DNA of 15,584 nt from CAZDYI01 sp964509765 (GTDB lineage Bacteria > Pseudomonadota > Gammaproteobacteria > Tethybacterales > Tethybacteraceae). Below are positions 1-8,015 of this stretch, one piece after another; the stretch's first letter is position 1; the number at the start of each line of letters is the position of its first letter. The notes beneath the pieces were generated by a model. It made no database searches and was not told the DNA's origin. It saw nothing but the letters and a program-made list of their open reading frames with translations. The position numbers were made by a program, and so were the translations under genes. The stretch lies in NCBI GenBank assembly GCA_964509765.1, contig CAZDYI010000138.1, positions 1 through 15,584 of the forward strand, read 5' to 3'.

Positions 1-2116
1 CCTTAATCGCAGCATTGACATGAAAGGCACCAATGGTCATGTCGTCGCCTGCCAGCCAGATCGCTACGCTATTTTCACCGAGCGTGCCTTCATGGTTTAT
101 GAAATTGTGCTGCTTCTCAGCAAGCCGCACGATGTTTCGCAGCATGAATTTGCCCAGTTTCATTCCCTCGAGGGAATCAATCGACCTTTGCAACAACTGG
201 TCGTCCTGTGATCCTTGAACAGCCTGCGCGACGTTTTGGATGTCATACAGCGACAGCCGCTCCACAGTGAAAGCTGATGCCAGCCTGCGTTTTAGTCCTC
301 CAGGGACAATTTCCGGCTTGTCCACAAGCGAAATTGATTCCAACGGACCTCCGCGAGCCAACGAGCCAGCTGATACGCGCGGCCTACGGTCATATACAAA
401 ACCCTGTTTTGGATCTCGAGATTCGAATTGTCCCGGCGCAGGCGAACTGCGGGACAGATCAGTTCCATGCACGCGATCCAGCTCCCTGTCCTTTCTTCTA
501 CCTTCTTCAGTTCCGCGCAGCAGAAACTCATCAAATGTGGTTGTGACCATTCGTTCCCTGCACAAGGCAATCTGCCACTCACCTGCATCGCTCGTGATCC
601 ACCGCCTTCCCCACTTCTCTGCCGCGACAGCAGTTGCTCCGCTACCACATGTTGGATCGAACACCAGGTCCCCTGGTTCAGTTGTCATCAGGATACAGCG
701 TTCAATGATCCGGGAGGGAGTTTGAACTGGAAACCACTTGTTTGCTACTCTACCTCCCAACCAACTGTCACCAATTTTCTTTCCTGGGTCCTCATCATGA
801 TAGGTTATCCATTGCAAATAACTGTTGTCTGGAACAGAATCGACATCTCCAGAATTGATTATTGTATTCACGTTTACAATTCCAGATCTCATAGAACAGC
901 AAAGCCTGTTGCCCATCTCCGTCAATGCATCCAGTCCTTCGGGGTTGTTTACTCTCCATTGCCCGCCACGAGATGGCGACCATTTTCCTTTCCCTAATTC
1001 TCCATATTTACTTTTTCCATCAATTGTAGGCCATGGCTTACTTTGAAAATTAACACCTATATGTTGAGAAGTTAGACCGCTTTTTATTCCAAGCCTCCAC
1101 TCGTTCTTTTCATCGCTATCGTTTAATTCACTCTCCAGCTTCATCTCTAATGTTTTTCGATGCACTACTACCGCATGAGCACCTGCATGATTAATGAATT
1201 CTTGTTCAGTTCTGCTCTCGTATAGTTGATTGTATTTTTCTGCAGCCCTGTCTTTGTCCTTTGCATACCATAATAAATAGTCACCAGAACTGGACAACAT
1301 TTTTTTAATTTTTCCACCAGTGCTGTAATTGATCATCGCTATACGATTATCGCAACCAAATACTTCATCCATCAGAACAGCTATCCTGTTAACATTCACC
1401 TCGCTGATTTGTAAAAAAATGCTTCCTGTATCTGCAAGCAATCTCCTTGCCAATCGAAGGTGTCGGTAAATTCCGTCGAGGTATGGGTCTATGCCTGCTG
1501 TAAACGATCCGTCCTTGTTCTGACGAACATACGAATCAGCAAACGCACGGATTCCTTCGGCTACCCCCCCCCCAGATTTTTCCAGATCTGGAACGAATGC
1601 ATTAAAGTCAATGCCATAGGGAGGATCAAAGAAAATGCACTGGACTTCACCCTCGCGCTTTTCCTTCTCGACCAGGGAGGTCATCACCTCAATGCTGTTG
1701 CCGAGAATCAGCCGGTTCTGCCAGTTGGCCTCGTGGACCCAGAAGTTCCAGCGGTCACCGCGCTTGAGTCCATTGAATATTTCTCCGAACAAGTCGGACT
1801 GGTCTGTGCCTTCCTCAGTGTGCCGACGAACGCTGTTCAACAGCGCCTGCGGGTCAATCTTCTCGTGGGTGAAGATGTTTTTCTCCCAGACCGGCAACTC
1901 GTCCAAGTCGTCGGCTCGATCCCAGTTCAGGTGGAATCCGTTCTTCATCCTAAGCTTCTTGGCCTCTTTCCCCTCAGGGTCCAGTTTTTTCCTTTCTTTC
2001 CTTCGAAGTGAAGGATCCATGTCCGACATCTCCGTCGTCGGAACGACAGGACGCTTCGAAGTCGCGTGCCTGTGGGACTCGGGATCTCTTTTCCTCGCTG
2101 GCTTTCTCCTCGGCAC
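1..2116 (-). CDS. Beta-class adenine-specific DNA methyltransferase, Type III Mod-like (3' end off window)
   Basis: This protein would transfer a methyl group from S-adenosylmethionine to a base in a specific DNA site. I translated the minus strand by hand: the frame is open from the TAA at 2188-2186 to base 1 with no stop, giving about 705 visible residues. Motif IV is DPPYGI at about residues 164-169, and motif I (SAM binding) is FDPTCGSGATA at about 486-496. The order IV then I defines the beta class, with the target-recognition domain between them. The start is uncertain. GTG at 2116 is preferred because the residues before the ATGs at 2029 and 2020 (RHATSKRPVVPTTEM) resemble the N-terminal part of this family; ATG 2020 has a GGAG nine bases upstream. 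A run of ten G encodes residues 182-185. The middle is AT-rich, which suggests acquired DNA. A restriction partner, if any, would lie off the left edge. Confidence 0.9.
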   Translation of the reverse strand, partial: MPRRKPARKRDPESHRHATSKRPVVPTTEMSDMDPSLRRKERKKLDPEGKEAKKLRMKNGFHLNWDRADDLDELPVWEKNIFTHEKIDPQALLNSVRRHTEEGTDQSDLFGEIFNGLKRGDRWNFWVHEANWQNRLILGNSIEVMTSLVEKEKREGEVQCIFFDPPYGIDFNAFVPDLEKSGGGVAEGIRAFADSYVRQNKDGSFTAGIDPYLDGIYRHLRLARRLLADTGSIFLQISEVNVNRIAVLMDEVFGCDNRIAMINYSTGGKIKKMLSSSGDYLLWYAKDKDRAAEKYNQLYESRTEQEFINHAGAHAVVVHRKTLEMKLESELNDSDEKNEWRLGIKSGLTSQHIGVNFQSKPWPTIDGKSKYGELGKGKWSPSRGGQWRVNNPEGLDALTEMGNRLCCSMRSGIVNVNTIINSGDVDSVPDNSYLQWITYHDEDPGKKIGDSWLGGRVANKWFPVQTPSRIIERCILMTTEPGDLVFDPTCGSGATAVAAEKWGRRWITSDAGEWQIALCRERMVTTTFDEFLLRGTEEGRRKDRELDRVHGTDLSRSSPAPGQFESRDPKQGFVYDRRPRVSAGSLARGGPLESISLVDKPEIVPGGLKRRLASAFTVERLSLYDIQNVAQAVQGSQDDQLLQRSIDSLEGMKLGKFMLRNIVRLAEKQHNFINHEGTLGENSVAIWLAGDDMTIGAFHVNAAIK
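1564..1573 (-). repeat. Run of ten G (on the coding strand) inside the methyltransferase gene
   Basis: The plus strand reads ten consecutive C, so the methyltransferase coding strand has ten G giving GGG GGG GGG GTA. At ten the frame is open and the full protein is encoded. Losing one G makes the next codon TAG, an immediate stop. Gaining one G leads to TGA about nine codons past the tract. Either change would leave a product with the DPPY motif but no SAM-binding motif. Runs of this length are prone to slipped-strand mispairing, the usual basis of phase variation. A base-calling error in the run cannot be excluded. Confidence 0.8.
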
Positions 2117-2132
2117 GAAATCGCTCTTTGAT

Positions 2133-2143
2133 GGGGGGGGGGG
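2133..2143 (-). repeat. Run of eleven C (on the coding strand) upstream of the methyltransferase start
   Basis: The plus strand has eleven consecutive G. On the methyltransferase strand the tract begins 27 bases before the GTG at 2116 and 123 bases before the ATG at 2020. It lies just downstream of the hexamer TACAAT at 2153-2148, so if that is a -10 box the tract falls at or near the transcription start. A change of length could alter promoter spacing, initial transcription or, if translation begins further upstream, the reading frame. Confidence 0.7.
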
Positions 2144-2153
2144 TATGATTGTA
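2144..2153 (-). promoter_or_regulatory. Possible -10 element for the methyltransferase gene
   Basis: TACAAT at 2153-2148 matches the sigma-70 -10 consensus at five of six positions. It lies in the gap between the end of the acyl-ACP synthetase gene and the methyltransferase. No good -35 hexamer is found 16-18 bases upstream, so this rests on a single hexamer. Confidence 0.25.
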
Positions 2154-2168
2154 GCCGATAGAGAAAAT

Positions 2169-4247
2169 CTAATCGGACGCTTGGCTTAAGACTCGATCCA
2201 GCATGGGATAGTTGGTTTTTCCCGTCGGCAAAAGCGGAATCTCCTCGACCTGGACGACGTCGCGCGGCACCCACAGGTCCGGCAGGCCCTCCTCGCGCAG
2301 CAGCTCTTGCGCCTTCTCGCGGGTCACGCCCGAAGCCTGGGTAACGAGCACCACCTTCTCGCCGCGCCCCTCGTCCGGCATCGCGACCACCGCGCTCGGC
2401 TCCTCGCCGGACAGCTTCGCAAGGGCGTCCTCAACCCTGCCGAGCGGCACCATCTCACCCGCGACCTTGGCGAAGCGCTTGACCCTGCCGACTATCCGCA
2501 CGAAGCCCAAGTCGTCTACCAGCACCACGTCGCCCGTGTCGTGCCTGCCGTCCGCCGGCGGCTTGATCACGCCGGGCTCGTCATGGAACAAATAGCCTTT
2601 CATAACGTTCGGCCCGGAGACGACAAGCCTGCCGCCCTCGTCGACGCCCTCGACCGGCTCGATGCTGTGCTCCACGCCTGGCAGCAGCACGCCCACTGCG
2701 CCGGCGCAGTTGAGATGGTCGACGTTCACCGCAAGCGCAGGCGAGGTCTCGGTCACCCCGTAGCCCTCGTGGATCCTCTTGCCGAACCGCTCGAGCCACG
2801 TCCGCCGCACGCTGTCCTTGAGCTGCTCGCCGCCGGCGATGATCAGCCGCAGGGAGTTGAAGTCGGTTGGGTGCGCGTGCCTCGCGTACTGCGAGAAGAA
2901 CGTGCTCGTCGAGAAGATGATCGTCGCGCCCTCGGCCTGGACTATCGCCGGGATCTCGCGGTACATCAGCGGCGATGGGAACTGAAGGGTCTTCAGCCCC
3001 GCGGCGACCGGCAGCACCAGGCCGCCGATCATCCCGAAGGAGTGGAACAGCGGCAGGCTGTTGAACAGCATGTCGCTGTCGGTCACGCTGATCCGCGAGA
3101 GGATCTGAGCCGTGTTCGAGACTACGTTTCTGTGGCTGAGCACCACACCCTTGGGCGCGCCCTCGGACCCCGAGGTGAACAGCACCAGCGCCTCGTCCTC
3201 CGGCTTGGAAGACCCCCCGGGCATCCCGGACAGGAACATCCCCGGCATCAGCGAGCCGAACAGCGCGCGGAGCTTGTCGCCGAGCGCAAGGGACTCGCGC
3301 ACCTCCTCGAGCTTCTCTATCTTGCGCCCCGACTCCTCCATCGCCTCCGTGCCCTTGCGGGCGTCCTCGAGCTTCTCGAGCAGGGCCGCGGCGGTGTAGA
3401 CGACCTTGACCTGCGCGGTCTCGCAGGCTGAGACCAGGTTGGCGCTGCCCGCCCCGAAGTTGAGCATCACCGGGACCACGCCGGCGAAGTGGCAGGCGTG
3501 GAAGACCACGGCGGCGCCCGCCGAGGTCGGCAGCATCAGCCCGACCCTTTCCCCCTTCTCGTGCCGCGAGGCCATGTAGGAGCCGATCGCGAACGCCCCG
3601 CGCAGCAGCAGGCGGTACGTGATGTCACGCCGCTCCGGTATCACCTGGGTGAACACCATACGCTTCATTCCCAGGCGCCGTGCGCTGTCAACCACCAGCG
3701 CAGGCAGGGTGCAGTCGATGTCGAATGACTTGAAGCGCGCCTCCTCGAGCATCCTCCGCAGCGCGACCTCCTGCCACTCGCGCAGCTCGGCCCCGCCAAG
3801 GCCCTCCGGCGGATCGAGCGCTGTCTCGCTGCCGAGGGTGGCCGCCTCCGGGGTCCCGTCGCGGCCGGGGGTCAGGCAGACAGGAACGCACCTGCCGTCC
3901 GTCATGTCCTTCGCCAGCCGCGCCGCCAAGGGCGACACCTTGCCGATCTCGCCCGTCTCGCTTGCGCGGGTCTCGGGAAAGACGACGAGGTCCTCGCCGT
4001 CCTCCAGCTTTGACTTGAGCAGGTCCTTCAGGGAATCCGGCGAGGCTCCGACTGCCTTGAGCCTGCACCCGGCAGGCAGCTCGCCCGCCTTTGCGGACAT
4101 GGGGTCCGCCTCGTTGACGACAAAGAGCTTCTTCCCCGGCATGGCGCCTGCGACCGCCGCGACGTCGCGGTCCGACACGCGGTCGCAAACGAAGGTCACG
4201 GGGCGCTTGACGCCCGAGAGGGCATCCGGGTTGGTCAGCCTTGCCAT
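2169..4247 (-). CDS. aas: Aas-like fusion: degenerate PlsC acyltransferase domain plus acyl-ACP synthetase (AMP-binding) domain
   Basis: The family (Aas) activates fatty acids with ATP onto acyl carrier protein and re-acylates lysophospholipid at the inner membrane. Here the 692-residue protein has a C-terminal adenylate-forming domain that looks intact: the ATP loop FTSGSEGAPKG at about 357-367, the GYGVTETSP region, the HDTGDVV aspartate motif, and a final PTGKTN with lysine at about 677. The N-terminal 200 residues align in style with PlsC, but the HX4D box appears as DRVSDRD (22-28), with arginine in place of the catalytic histidine, and FPEGTRS appears as FPETRAS (90-96). Acyl transfer is therefore doubtful while fatty-acid activation is likely. 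Length is close to E. coli Aas (719). It starts 48 bases after the aldolase stop with no clear ribosome site. A plain long-chain acyl-CoA ligase is the alternative. Confidence 0.8.
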   Translation of the reverse strand: MARLTNPDALSGVKRPVTFVCDRVSDRDVAAVAGAMPGKKLFVVNEADPMSAKAGELPAGCRLKAVGASPDSLKDLLKSKLEDGEDLVVFPETRASETGEIGKVSPLAARLAKDMTDGRCVPVCLTPGRDGTPEAATLGSETALDPPEGLGGAELREWQEVALRRMLEEARFKSFDIDCTLPALVVDSARRLGMKRMVFTQVIPERRDITYRLLLRGAFAIGSYMASRHEKGERVGLMLPTSAGAAVVFHACHFAGVVPVMLNFGAGSANLVSACETAQVKVVYTAAALLEKLEDARKGTEAMEESGRKIEKLEEVRESLALGDKLRALFGSLMPGMFLSGMPGGSSKPEDEALVLFTSGSEGAPKGVVLSHRNVVSNTAQILSRISVTDSDMLFNSLPLFHSFGMIGGLVLPVAAGLKTLQFPSPLMYREIPAIVQAEGATIIFSTSTFFSQYARHAHPTDFNSLRLIIAGGEQLKDSVRRTWLERFGKRIHEGYGVTETSPALAVNVDHLNCAGAVGVLLPGVEHSIEPVEGVDEGGRLVVSGPNVMKGYLFHDEPGVIKPPADGRHDTGDVVLVDDLGFVRIVGRVKRFAKVAGEMVPLGRVEDALAKLSGEEPSAVVAMPDEGRGEKVVLVTQASGVTREKAQELLREEGLPDLWVPRDVVQVEEIPLLPTGKTNYPMLDRVLSQASD

Positions 4248-4295
4248 GGGTTCGGGTTGATCGCTGTCAGGCCGGCTCGCGCGAGGGAGTCTGCC

Positions 4296-5351
4296 TCAGT
4301 GGGCCAGCTCGCCGGCGCGGTAGCGGGCCGCCATCGCCTCGAGCGAAAGCGGCTTGATCTTCGAGGCCTGCCCTGCGGTCCCGAAGGCCTCGAGCCTCGA
4401 CACGCAGACCTCGATCATCTTCTCGATCGCCGGCTTGTTGAACTTGCGCGGGTCGAACTCGGACGGCTTTTCCGCTGCGAGCTTGCGGTACTGCCCGGTA
4501 ATCGCCATCCGGCAGTCCGTGTCGATGTTGATCTTGCGCACGCCGTGCTTGATCCCCTCGACTATCTCGTTTACCGGCACCCCCCAGGTCTGCGGCATCT
4601 CGCCGCCGAACTCGTTGATGATGTCCTGCAGGTCCTGCGGGACAGACGACGAGCCGTGCATGACCATGTGCAGGCCCGGCAGGCGGGAGTGGATGTCCTT
4701 GATGGTCTCCATCGACAGGATGTCGCCGTCGGGCTTGCGGGTGAACTTGTAGGCGCCGTGCGAGGTCCCGATCGCGACCGCAAGCGCGTCGACCTGGGTC
4801 GACTTGACGAACTTCTCGGCCTCGGCAGGGTCCGTGAGCAGCTGGTCGCGCGCAAGCTCGCCCTCTGCGCCGTGGCCGTCCTCGGGCTCGCCGCTTCCGG
4901 ACTCGAGCGAGCCGAGGCAGCCGAGCTCGCCCTCCACCGACACGCCGATCATGTGCGACATCTCGGTGACCTTCAAGGTGACACCCTCGTTGTAGCCGTA
5001 GTCCGCCGGCGTCTTGGCGTCCTCCTGCAGCGAGCCGTCCATCATCACGCTCGTGAAGCCGTTGCTGATCGCCGACAGGCAGGTCGCCGGGCTGTTGCCG
5101 TGGTCCTGGTGCATGCACACCGGGACGTCCGGGTGGGTCTCGACCGCGGCGAGCATCAGGTGGCGCAGGTAGCTGTCGCCGGCGTACTCGCGCGCGCCGC
5201 GGCTCGCCTGGATGATCACGGGCGCCTCGGTTTTTTCCGCCGAGCGCATGATCGCCTGGACCTGCTCGAGGTTGTTTACGTTGAACGCCGGCACGCCGTA
5301 GCCGTTCTCGGCCGCGTGGTCGAGCAGCTGCCGGAGCGTGATCAGGGCCAT
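4296..5351 (-). CDS. fba: Class II fructose-bisphosphate aldolase (class IIB, Calvin-cycle subtype style)
   Basis: This enzyme reversibly splits fructose 1,6-bisphosphate into dihydroxyacetone phosphate and glyceraldehyde 3-phosphate in the cytoplasm, using zinc. The 351-residue length and the motifs are typical: PAFNVNN at 21-27; HQDHG at 81-85, with catalytic Asp83 and zinc ligand His84; the GVSVEGELG block; IGTSHGAYKF with a further zinc histidine; VMHGSSSVP; and KINIDTD near the phosphate-binding site. It sits 30 bases after glpK, and a GGAGG lies upstream of its ATG, so it is probably cotranscribed with glpK. Glycerol kinase followed by aldolase would let glycerol-derived triose phosphate enter hexose synthesis. 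The subtype assignment is by overall look and could be checked against class IIA. Confidence 0.95.
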   Translation of the reverse strand: MALITLRQLLDHAAENGYGVPAFNVNNLEQVQAIMRSAEKTEAPVIIQASRGAREYAGDSYLRHLMLAAVETHPDVPVCMHQDHGNSPATCLSAISNGFTSVMMDGSLQEDAKTPADYGYNEGVTLKVTEMSHMIGVSVEGELGCLGSLESGSGEPEDGHGAEGELARDQLLTDPAEAEKFVKSTQVDALAVAIGTSHGAYKFTRKPDGDILSMETIKDIHSRLPGLHMVMHGSSSVPQDLQDIINEFGGEMPQTWGVPVNEIVEGIKHGVRKINIDTDCRMAITGQYRKLAAEKPSEFDPRKFNKPAIEKMIEVCVSRLEAFGTAGQASKIKPLSLEAMAARYRAGELAH

Positions 5352-5381
5352 CTCTTCTTCCCTCCTTCCCCAACCCGTATT

Positions 5382-6875
5382 CTATTGACCGCCCGCGGCG
5401 TGGCCGATCACCGCCTCGACTGCGCGCCTCCAGCCGGCTAGCAGCTCCTGCCTTTGCCCGCCTTCCATCGCGGGATCGAAGCTCCGGTCGACCGCCCGCA
5501 GCTTGCGGATGTCGTCGAGCGACGAGTACACCCCCGCGCCGAGCCCGGCGAGGAACGCCGCCCCGGCGGCGGTGGTCTCGATGTCCTTCGGCCGTGAGAT
5601 CGGCAGCCCCGTGACGTCCGCGAGCCGCTGGGCGAACCACTCGTTGCGCGACATTCCGCCGTCGACGTTCAGCGCGGTCGGCCGCGCGCCCTCCGCGGCG
5701 AAGGCCTCTACGAGGTCCGACGTTGCGCAGCATACCGAAGTCAGCGTTGCCGCGACGACCTCCGCTTTGCCGGTGTCGAGAGTCATCCCGAGCAGCGCTC
5801 CCCTCGCCCCTGAGTTCCAGTGCGGGGCGCCGAGCCCGGTGAACGCCGGGACGAGGAACGCCCCGGACGGCTTGGCGGCCGCCGCGAGCTCCGCGGTCTC
5901 GGCCGCGTCACTGACAAGCCCGAGCCGGTCGCGCAGCCACTGCACCGCGGCTCCGGCTACGAAGATCGAGCCCTCGACGGCGTACGCGAGCCGGTCGCCG
6001 ACGCGGTATCCGACGGTCCCGAGCAGCCCGCCGCCGGGCAGCAGCGGCTCGCCCGCGCCCTGGACGATGACGAAGCAGCCGGTCCCGTAGGTCGACTTGG
6101 TCTCGCCCTCGGCGAGGCAGGCCTGGCCGATCGCCGCGGCCTGCTGGTCGCCCGCCACGCCGAGGATCGGAACCGTTTCCCCTCCCGGCAACTCGGTCTC
6201 GCCGAACTCCGCCGAGCAGTCCATGACCTTCGGCAGGCAGGCCCGCGGAACGCCGTGCAGCTCCAGCAGCCCGTCGTCCCAGTCCATCCCCGCAAGCGAG
6301 AACAGCTGCGTGCGGCTCGCGTTGGTCACGTCGGTCGCGAACGACCTGCCCTTGGTCAGCCGCCAGATCAAAAAGGCGTCCATCGTCCCCGCGAGGACCT
6401 CGCCCTTTTCGGCCCGGCCCTCTGACTTCGTCTCGCCGAGCAGCCAGGAGATTTTCGTCGCCGAGAAGTACGGGTCGAGGAGCAGCCCGGTCTTCTGACG
6501 CACCTCCTCGGCAACTCCCTGATCCTTGAGCTCCGCGCAGCGGCCCGCGGTCCGCCGGTCCTGCCAGACTATCGCGCGGTGAAGCGGCTCGCCGGTCTTC
6601 GCGTCCCACAGGACGACGGTCTCGCGCTGGTTCGTTATCCCGAGCCCCCTGAGCCTGCCCCCTTCGGAAGCTGCGAACGACGCCGCGGCGCCGAGGACGT
6701 GCTGCGCGTCGCGCCAGATGTCCTCAGCGTCGTGCTCGACCCAGCCGTCGGCGGGGTAGTGTTGCGGGAACTCCCGCTGCTCGACGAACAGCGGGGCCAT
6801 GCTTGCCGCGTCGTAGACGATCGCCCTCGTGCTCGTGGTTCCCTGGTCGAGCGCGACCAGCATGTCCTTCGCCAT
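5382..6875 (-). CDS. glpK: Glycerol kinase
   Basis: It phosphorylates glycerol to sn-glycerol 3-phosphate with ATP in the cytoplasm, the entry step for glycerol use and a source of phospholipid backbone. The 497 residues match the FGGY kinase family throughout: DQGTTSTRA at 10-18 (phosphate 1 loop), GITNQRETVVLWD, IVWQDRRT, the YFSATKISWLL signature, a GDQQAA segment, STYGTGCF, and GAPHWNSGARGALLGMT followed by GGMSRNEWFAQ. The ATG at 6875 has a strong AAAGGAGGA ribosome site a few bases upstream. No glpF, glpD or glpR is nearby. The downstream aldolase starts 30 bases after its stop, and the metallo-beta-lactamase gene ends 27 bases upstream, so it is internal to a long operon. Confidence 0.97.
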   Translation of the reverse strand: MAKDMLVALDQGTTSTRAIVYDAASMAPLFVEQREFPQHYPADGWVEHDAEDIWRDAQHVLGAAASFAASEGGRLRGLGITNQRETVVLWDAKTGEPLHRAIVWQDRRTAGRCAELKDQGVAEEVRQKTGLLLDPYFSATKISWLLGETKSEGRAEKGEVLAGTMDAFLIWRLTKGRSFATDVTNASRTQLFSLAGMDWDDGLLELHGVPRACLPKVMDCSAEFGETELPGGETVPILGVAGDQQAAAIGQACLAEGETKSTYGTGCFVIVQGAGEPLLPGGGLLGTVGYRVGDRLAYAVEGSIFVAGAAVQWLRDRLGLVSDAAETAELAAAAKPSGAFLVPAFTGLGAPHWNSGARGALLGMTLDTGKAEVVAATLTSVCCATSDLVEAFAAEGARPTALNVDGGMSRNEWFAQRLADVTGLPISRPKDIETTAAGAAFLAGLGAGVYSSLDDIRKLRAVDRSFDPAMEGGQRQELLAGWRRAVEAVIGHAAGGQ

Positions 6876-6902
6876 CTTCCCTCCTCCTTTCCTGCGTAGT
6901 GT

Positions 6903-8015
6903 CTACAGCGGCATCGTCTCGCCGTGGAGCATCGCCCTGAAGTCATCCTCGGCGAGCCCGGCCTTCTCCCTCGCGGCAGCAAGCCTCTTGGGCGGCTCGT
7001 CCATCTCCTCGAGCGTGAGCTGGAACGTCCCCCAGTGCGTCGCGACCGCCCTTTTCGCGTTGAGGTCGAGCATGCACTGCACCGCCTCCTCGGGGTTCTG
7101 GTGGACGTCCCTCATGAACCAGCGCGGGTTGTACGCGCCGATCGGGATCGCGGCGAGGTCGAAGCCGCCGAATCGCTCCCTGATGTCGGCGAAGTCCGGG
7201 CTGTATCCCGTGTCGCCGACGAAAACGAACCTGAAGCCGCCGAAGTCAACGGCGAAGCCGCACCACAGGGTGCGGTTGCGGTCGTAGATCAGCCTGTTGC
7301 TCCAGTGCTGCGTGGGCACCGAGGTGACGACCGCGTCGCCTACCCTCGCCTCCTCCCACCAGTCGAGCTCGACGATCCTGTCGATGCCGATGTTGCGGAA
7401 CCAGGCTCCGAGCCGCAGCGGCACGACGTACTTCGCCTGCGGCGAGTGGTCCCTGAGCATCCTCACCGACGCCCAGTCCAGGTGGTCGTAGTGGTTGTGC
7501 GAGACCAGGACCGCGTCGACCTGCGGCAGGTCCGCGAGCCTGACTCCGACCGGCGTCGTCCGCCGCGGGCCCGCGAACGGCACCGGCGAGGCCCGGCCGG
7601 TGAAGTGCGGGTCGGTGAGCACGTTCATCCCGCCGGCCTGCACGAGCAGGGTGCAGTGGCCGACCCAGGTGACCGTTTGCTCGGCCGATCCGTCGCGGAT
7701 CAGGCCGAGGTCGTTGTCCGCGAGCGGGAACGAGATCTCCGGCGGGCGCGGGGCGTCGAAGGCCTTCCTCAGGTCGGAGAACGGCTTCTCGATCGGGCCG
7801 ATGTAGTTGTTCCTGAACCTGCCGTCGTCCAGGTGCCAGCCCGGCCCGGAGGAGGCCATCACGGACGCCGGGACCGCGCTCGCTGCAAGCGGCAGCGCCG
7901 ACCAGCGCAGGAAGTCCCTCCTGCCGGGCCGGGCCCCCGGCCCCCGGGGGCCGGCCTCGGGCCCGCGCGCCGCGCGCCGCCTCAGGCAGGCACCTCCGGC
8001 AGCGCCTCCATGCAC
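6903..8015 (-). CDS. Tat-exported metallo-beta-lactamase-fold hydrolase (UlaG / NAPE-PLD-like)
   Basis: The protein has a metallo-beta-lactamase fold, with a two-metal site signature SHNHYDHLDW (HxHxDH), then VPTQHWSNR, a GDTGYS segment and a C-terminal THWGTF histidine, an arrangement common to the UlaG/NAPE-PLD-like branch. The substrate is unknown. Near the N terminus is GRRDFLRW followed by a hydrophobic stretch ending VMA/SS, a good twin-arginine signal with a plausible cleavage site, so it is probably exported folded. No ATG precedes the twin arginine. The best start in frame is GTG at 8015, inside the last codons of trpB, giving about 370 residues with an odd Gly/Pro/Arg-rich leader. 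ATG 7862 would give a cytoplasmic form without the signal. The start is the weak point of this call. Confidence 0.8.
   Translation of the reverse strand: MHGGAAGGACLRRRAARGPEAGPRGPGARPGRRDFLRWSALPLAASAVPASVMASSGPGWHLDDGRFRNNYIGPIEKPFSDLRKAFDAPRPPEISFPLADNDLGLIRDGSAEQTVTWVGHCTLLVQAGGMNVLTDPHFTGRASPVPFAGPRRTTPVGVRLADLPQVDAVLVSHNHYDHLDWASVRMLRDHSPQAKYVVPLRLGAWFRNIGIDRIVELDWWEEARVGDAVVTSVPTQHWSNRLIYDRNRTLWCGFAVDFGGFRFVFVGDTGYSPDFADIRERFGGFDLAAIPIGAYNPRWFMRDVHQNPEEAVQCMLDLNAKRAVATHWGTFQLTLEEMDEPPKRLAAAREKAGLAEDDFRAMLHGETMPL
7937..7954. repeat. Perfect 18-bp GC palindrome at the trpB / hydrolase junction
   Basis: CCGGCCCCCGGGGGCCGG equals its own reverse complement over 18 bases. It lies within a block (about 7921-7980) that is almost entirely G and C and encodes the leader before the twin-arginine motif of the downstream hydrolase. 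It could fold in the mRNA between trpB and the hydrolase and reduce read-through or translation. No T-run follows, so it is not a standard terminator. It may be only a by-product of Gly/Pro/Arg codons in a GC-rich genome. Confidence 0.5.

Noticed and set aside
1945..2274. Minus-strand 109-codon frame across the eleven-C tract
   Set aside because: It begins within the acyl-ACP synthetase gene, has no family look, and ends inside the methyltransferase in the wrong frame. It is kept only as a note on frame joining if the tract changes length.
2307..3431. Long plus-strand reading frames opposite the aas, fba, glpK, trpB2, ispH and reductase genes
   Set aside because: They are antisense shadows caused by high GC. 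The minus-strand frames carry recognisable families and these do not.
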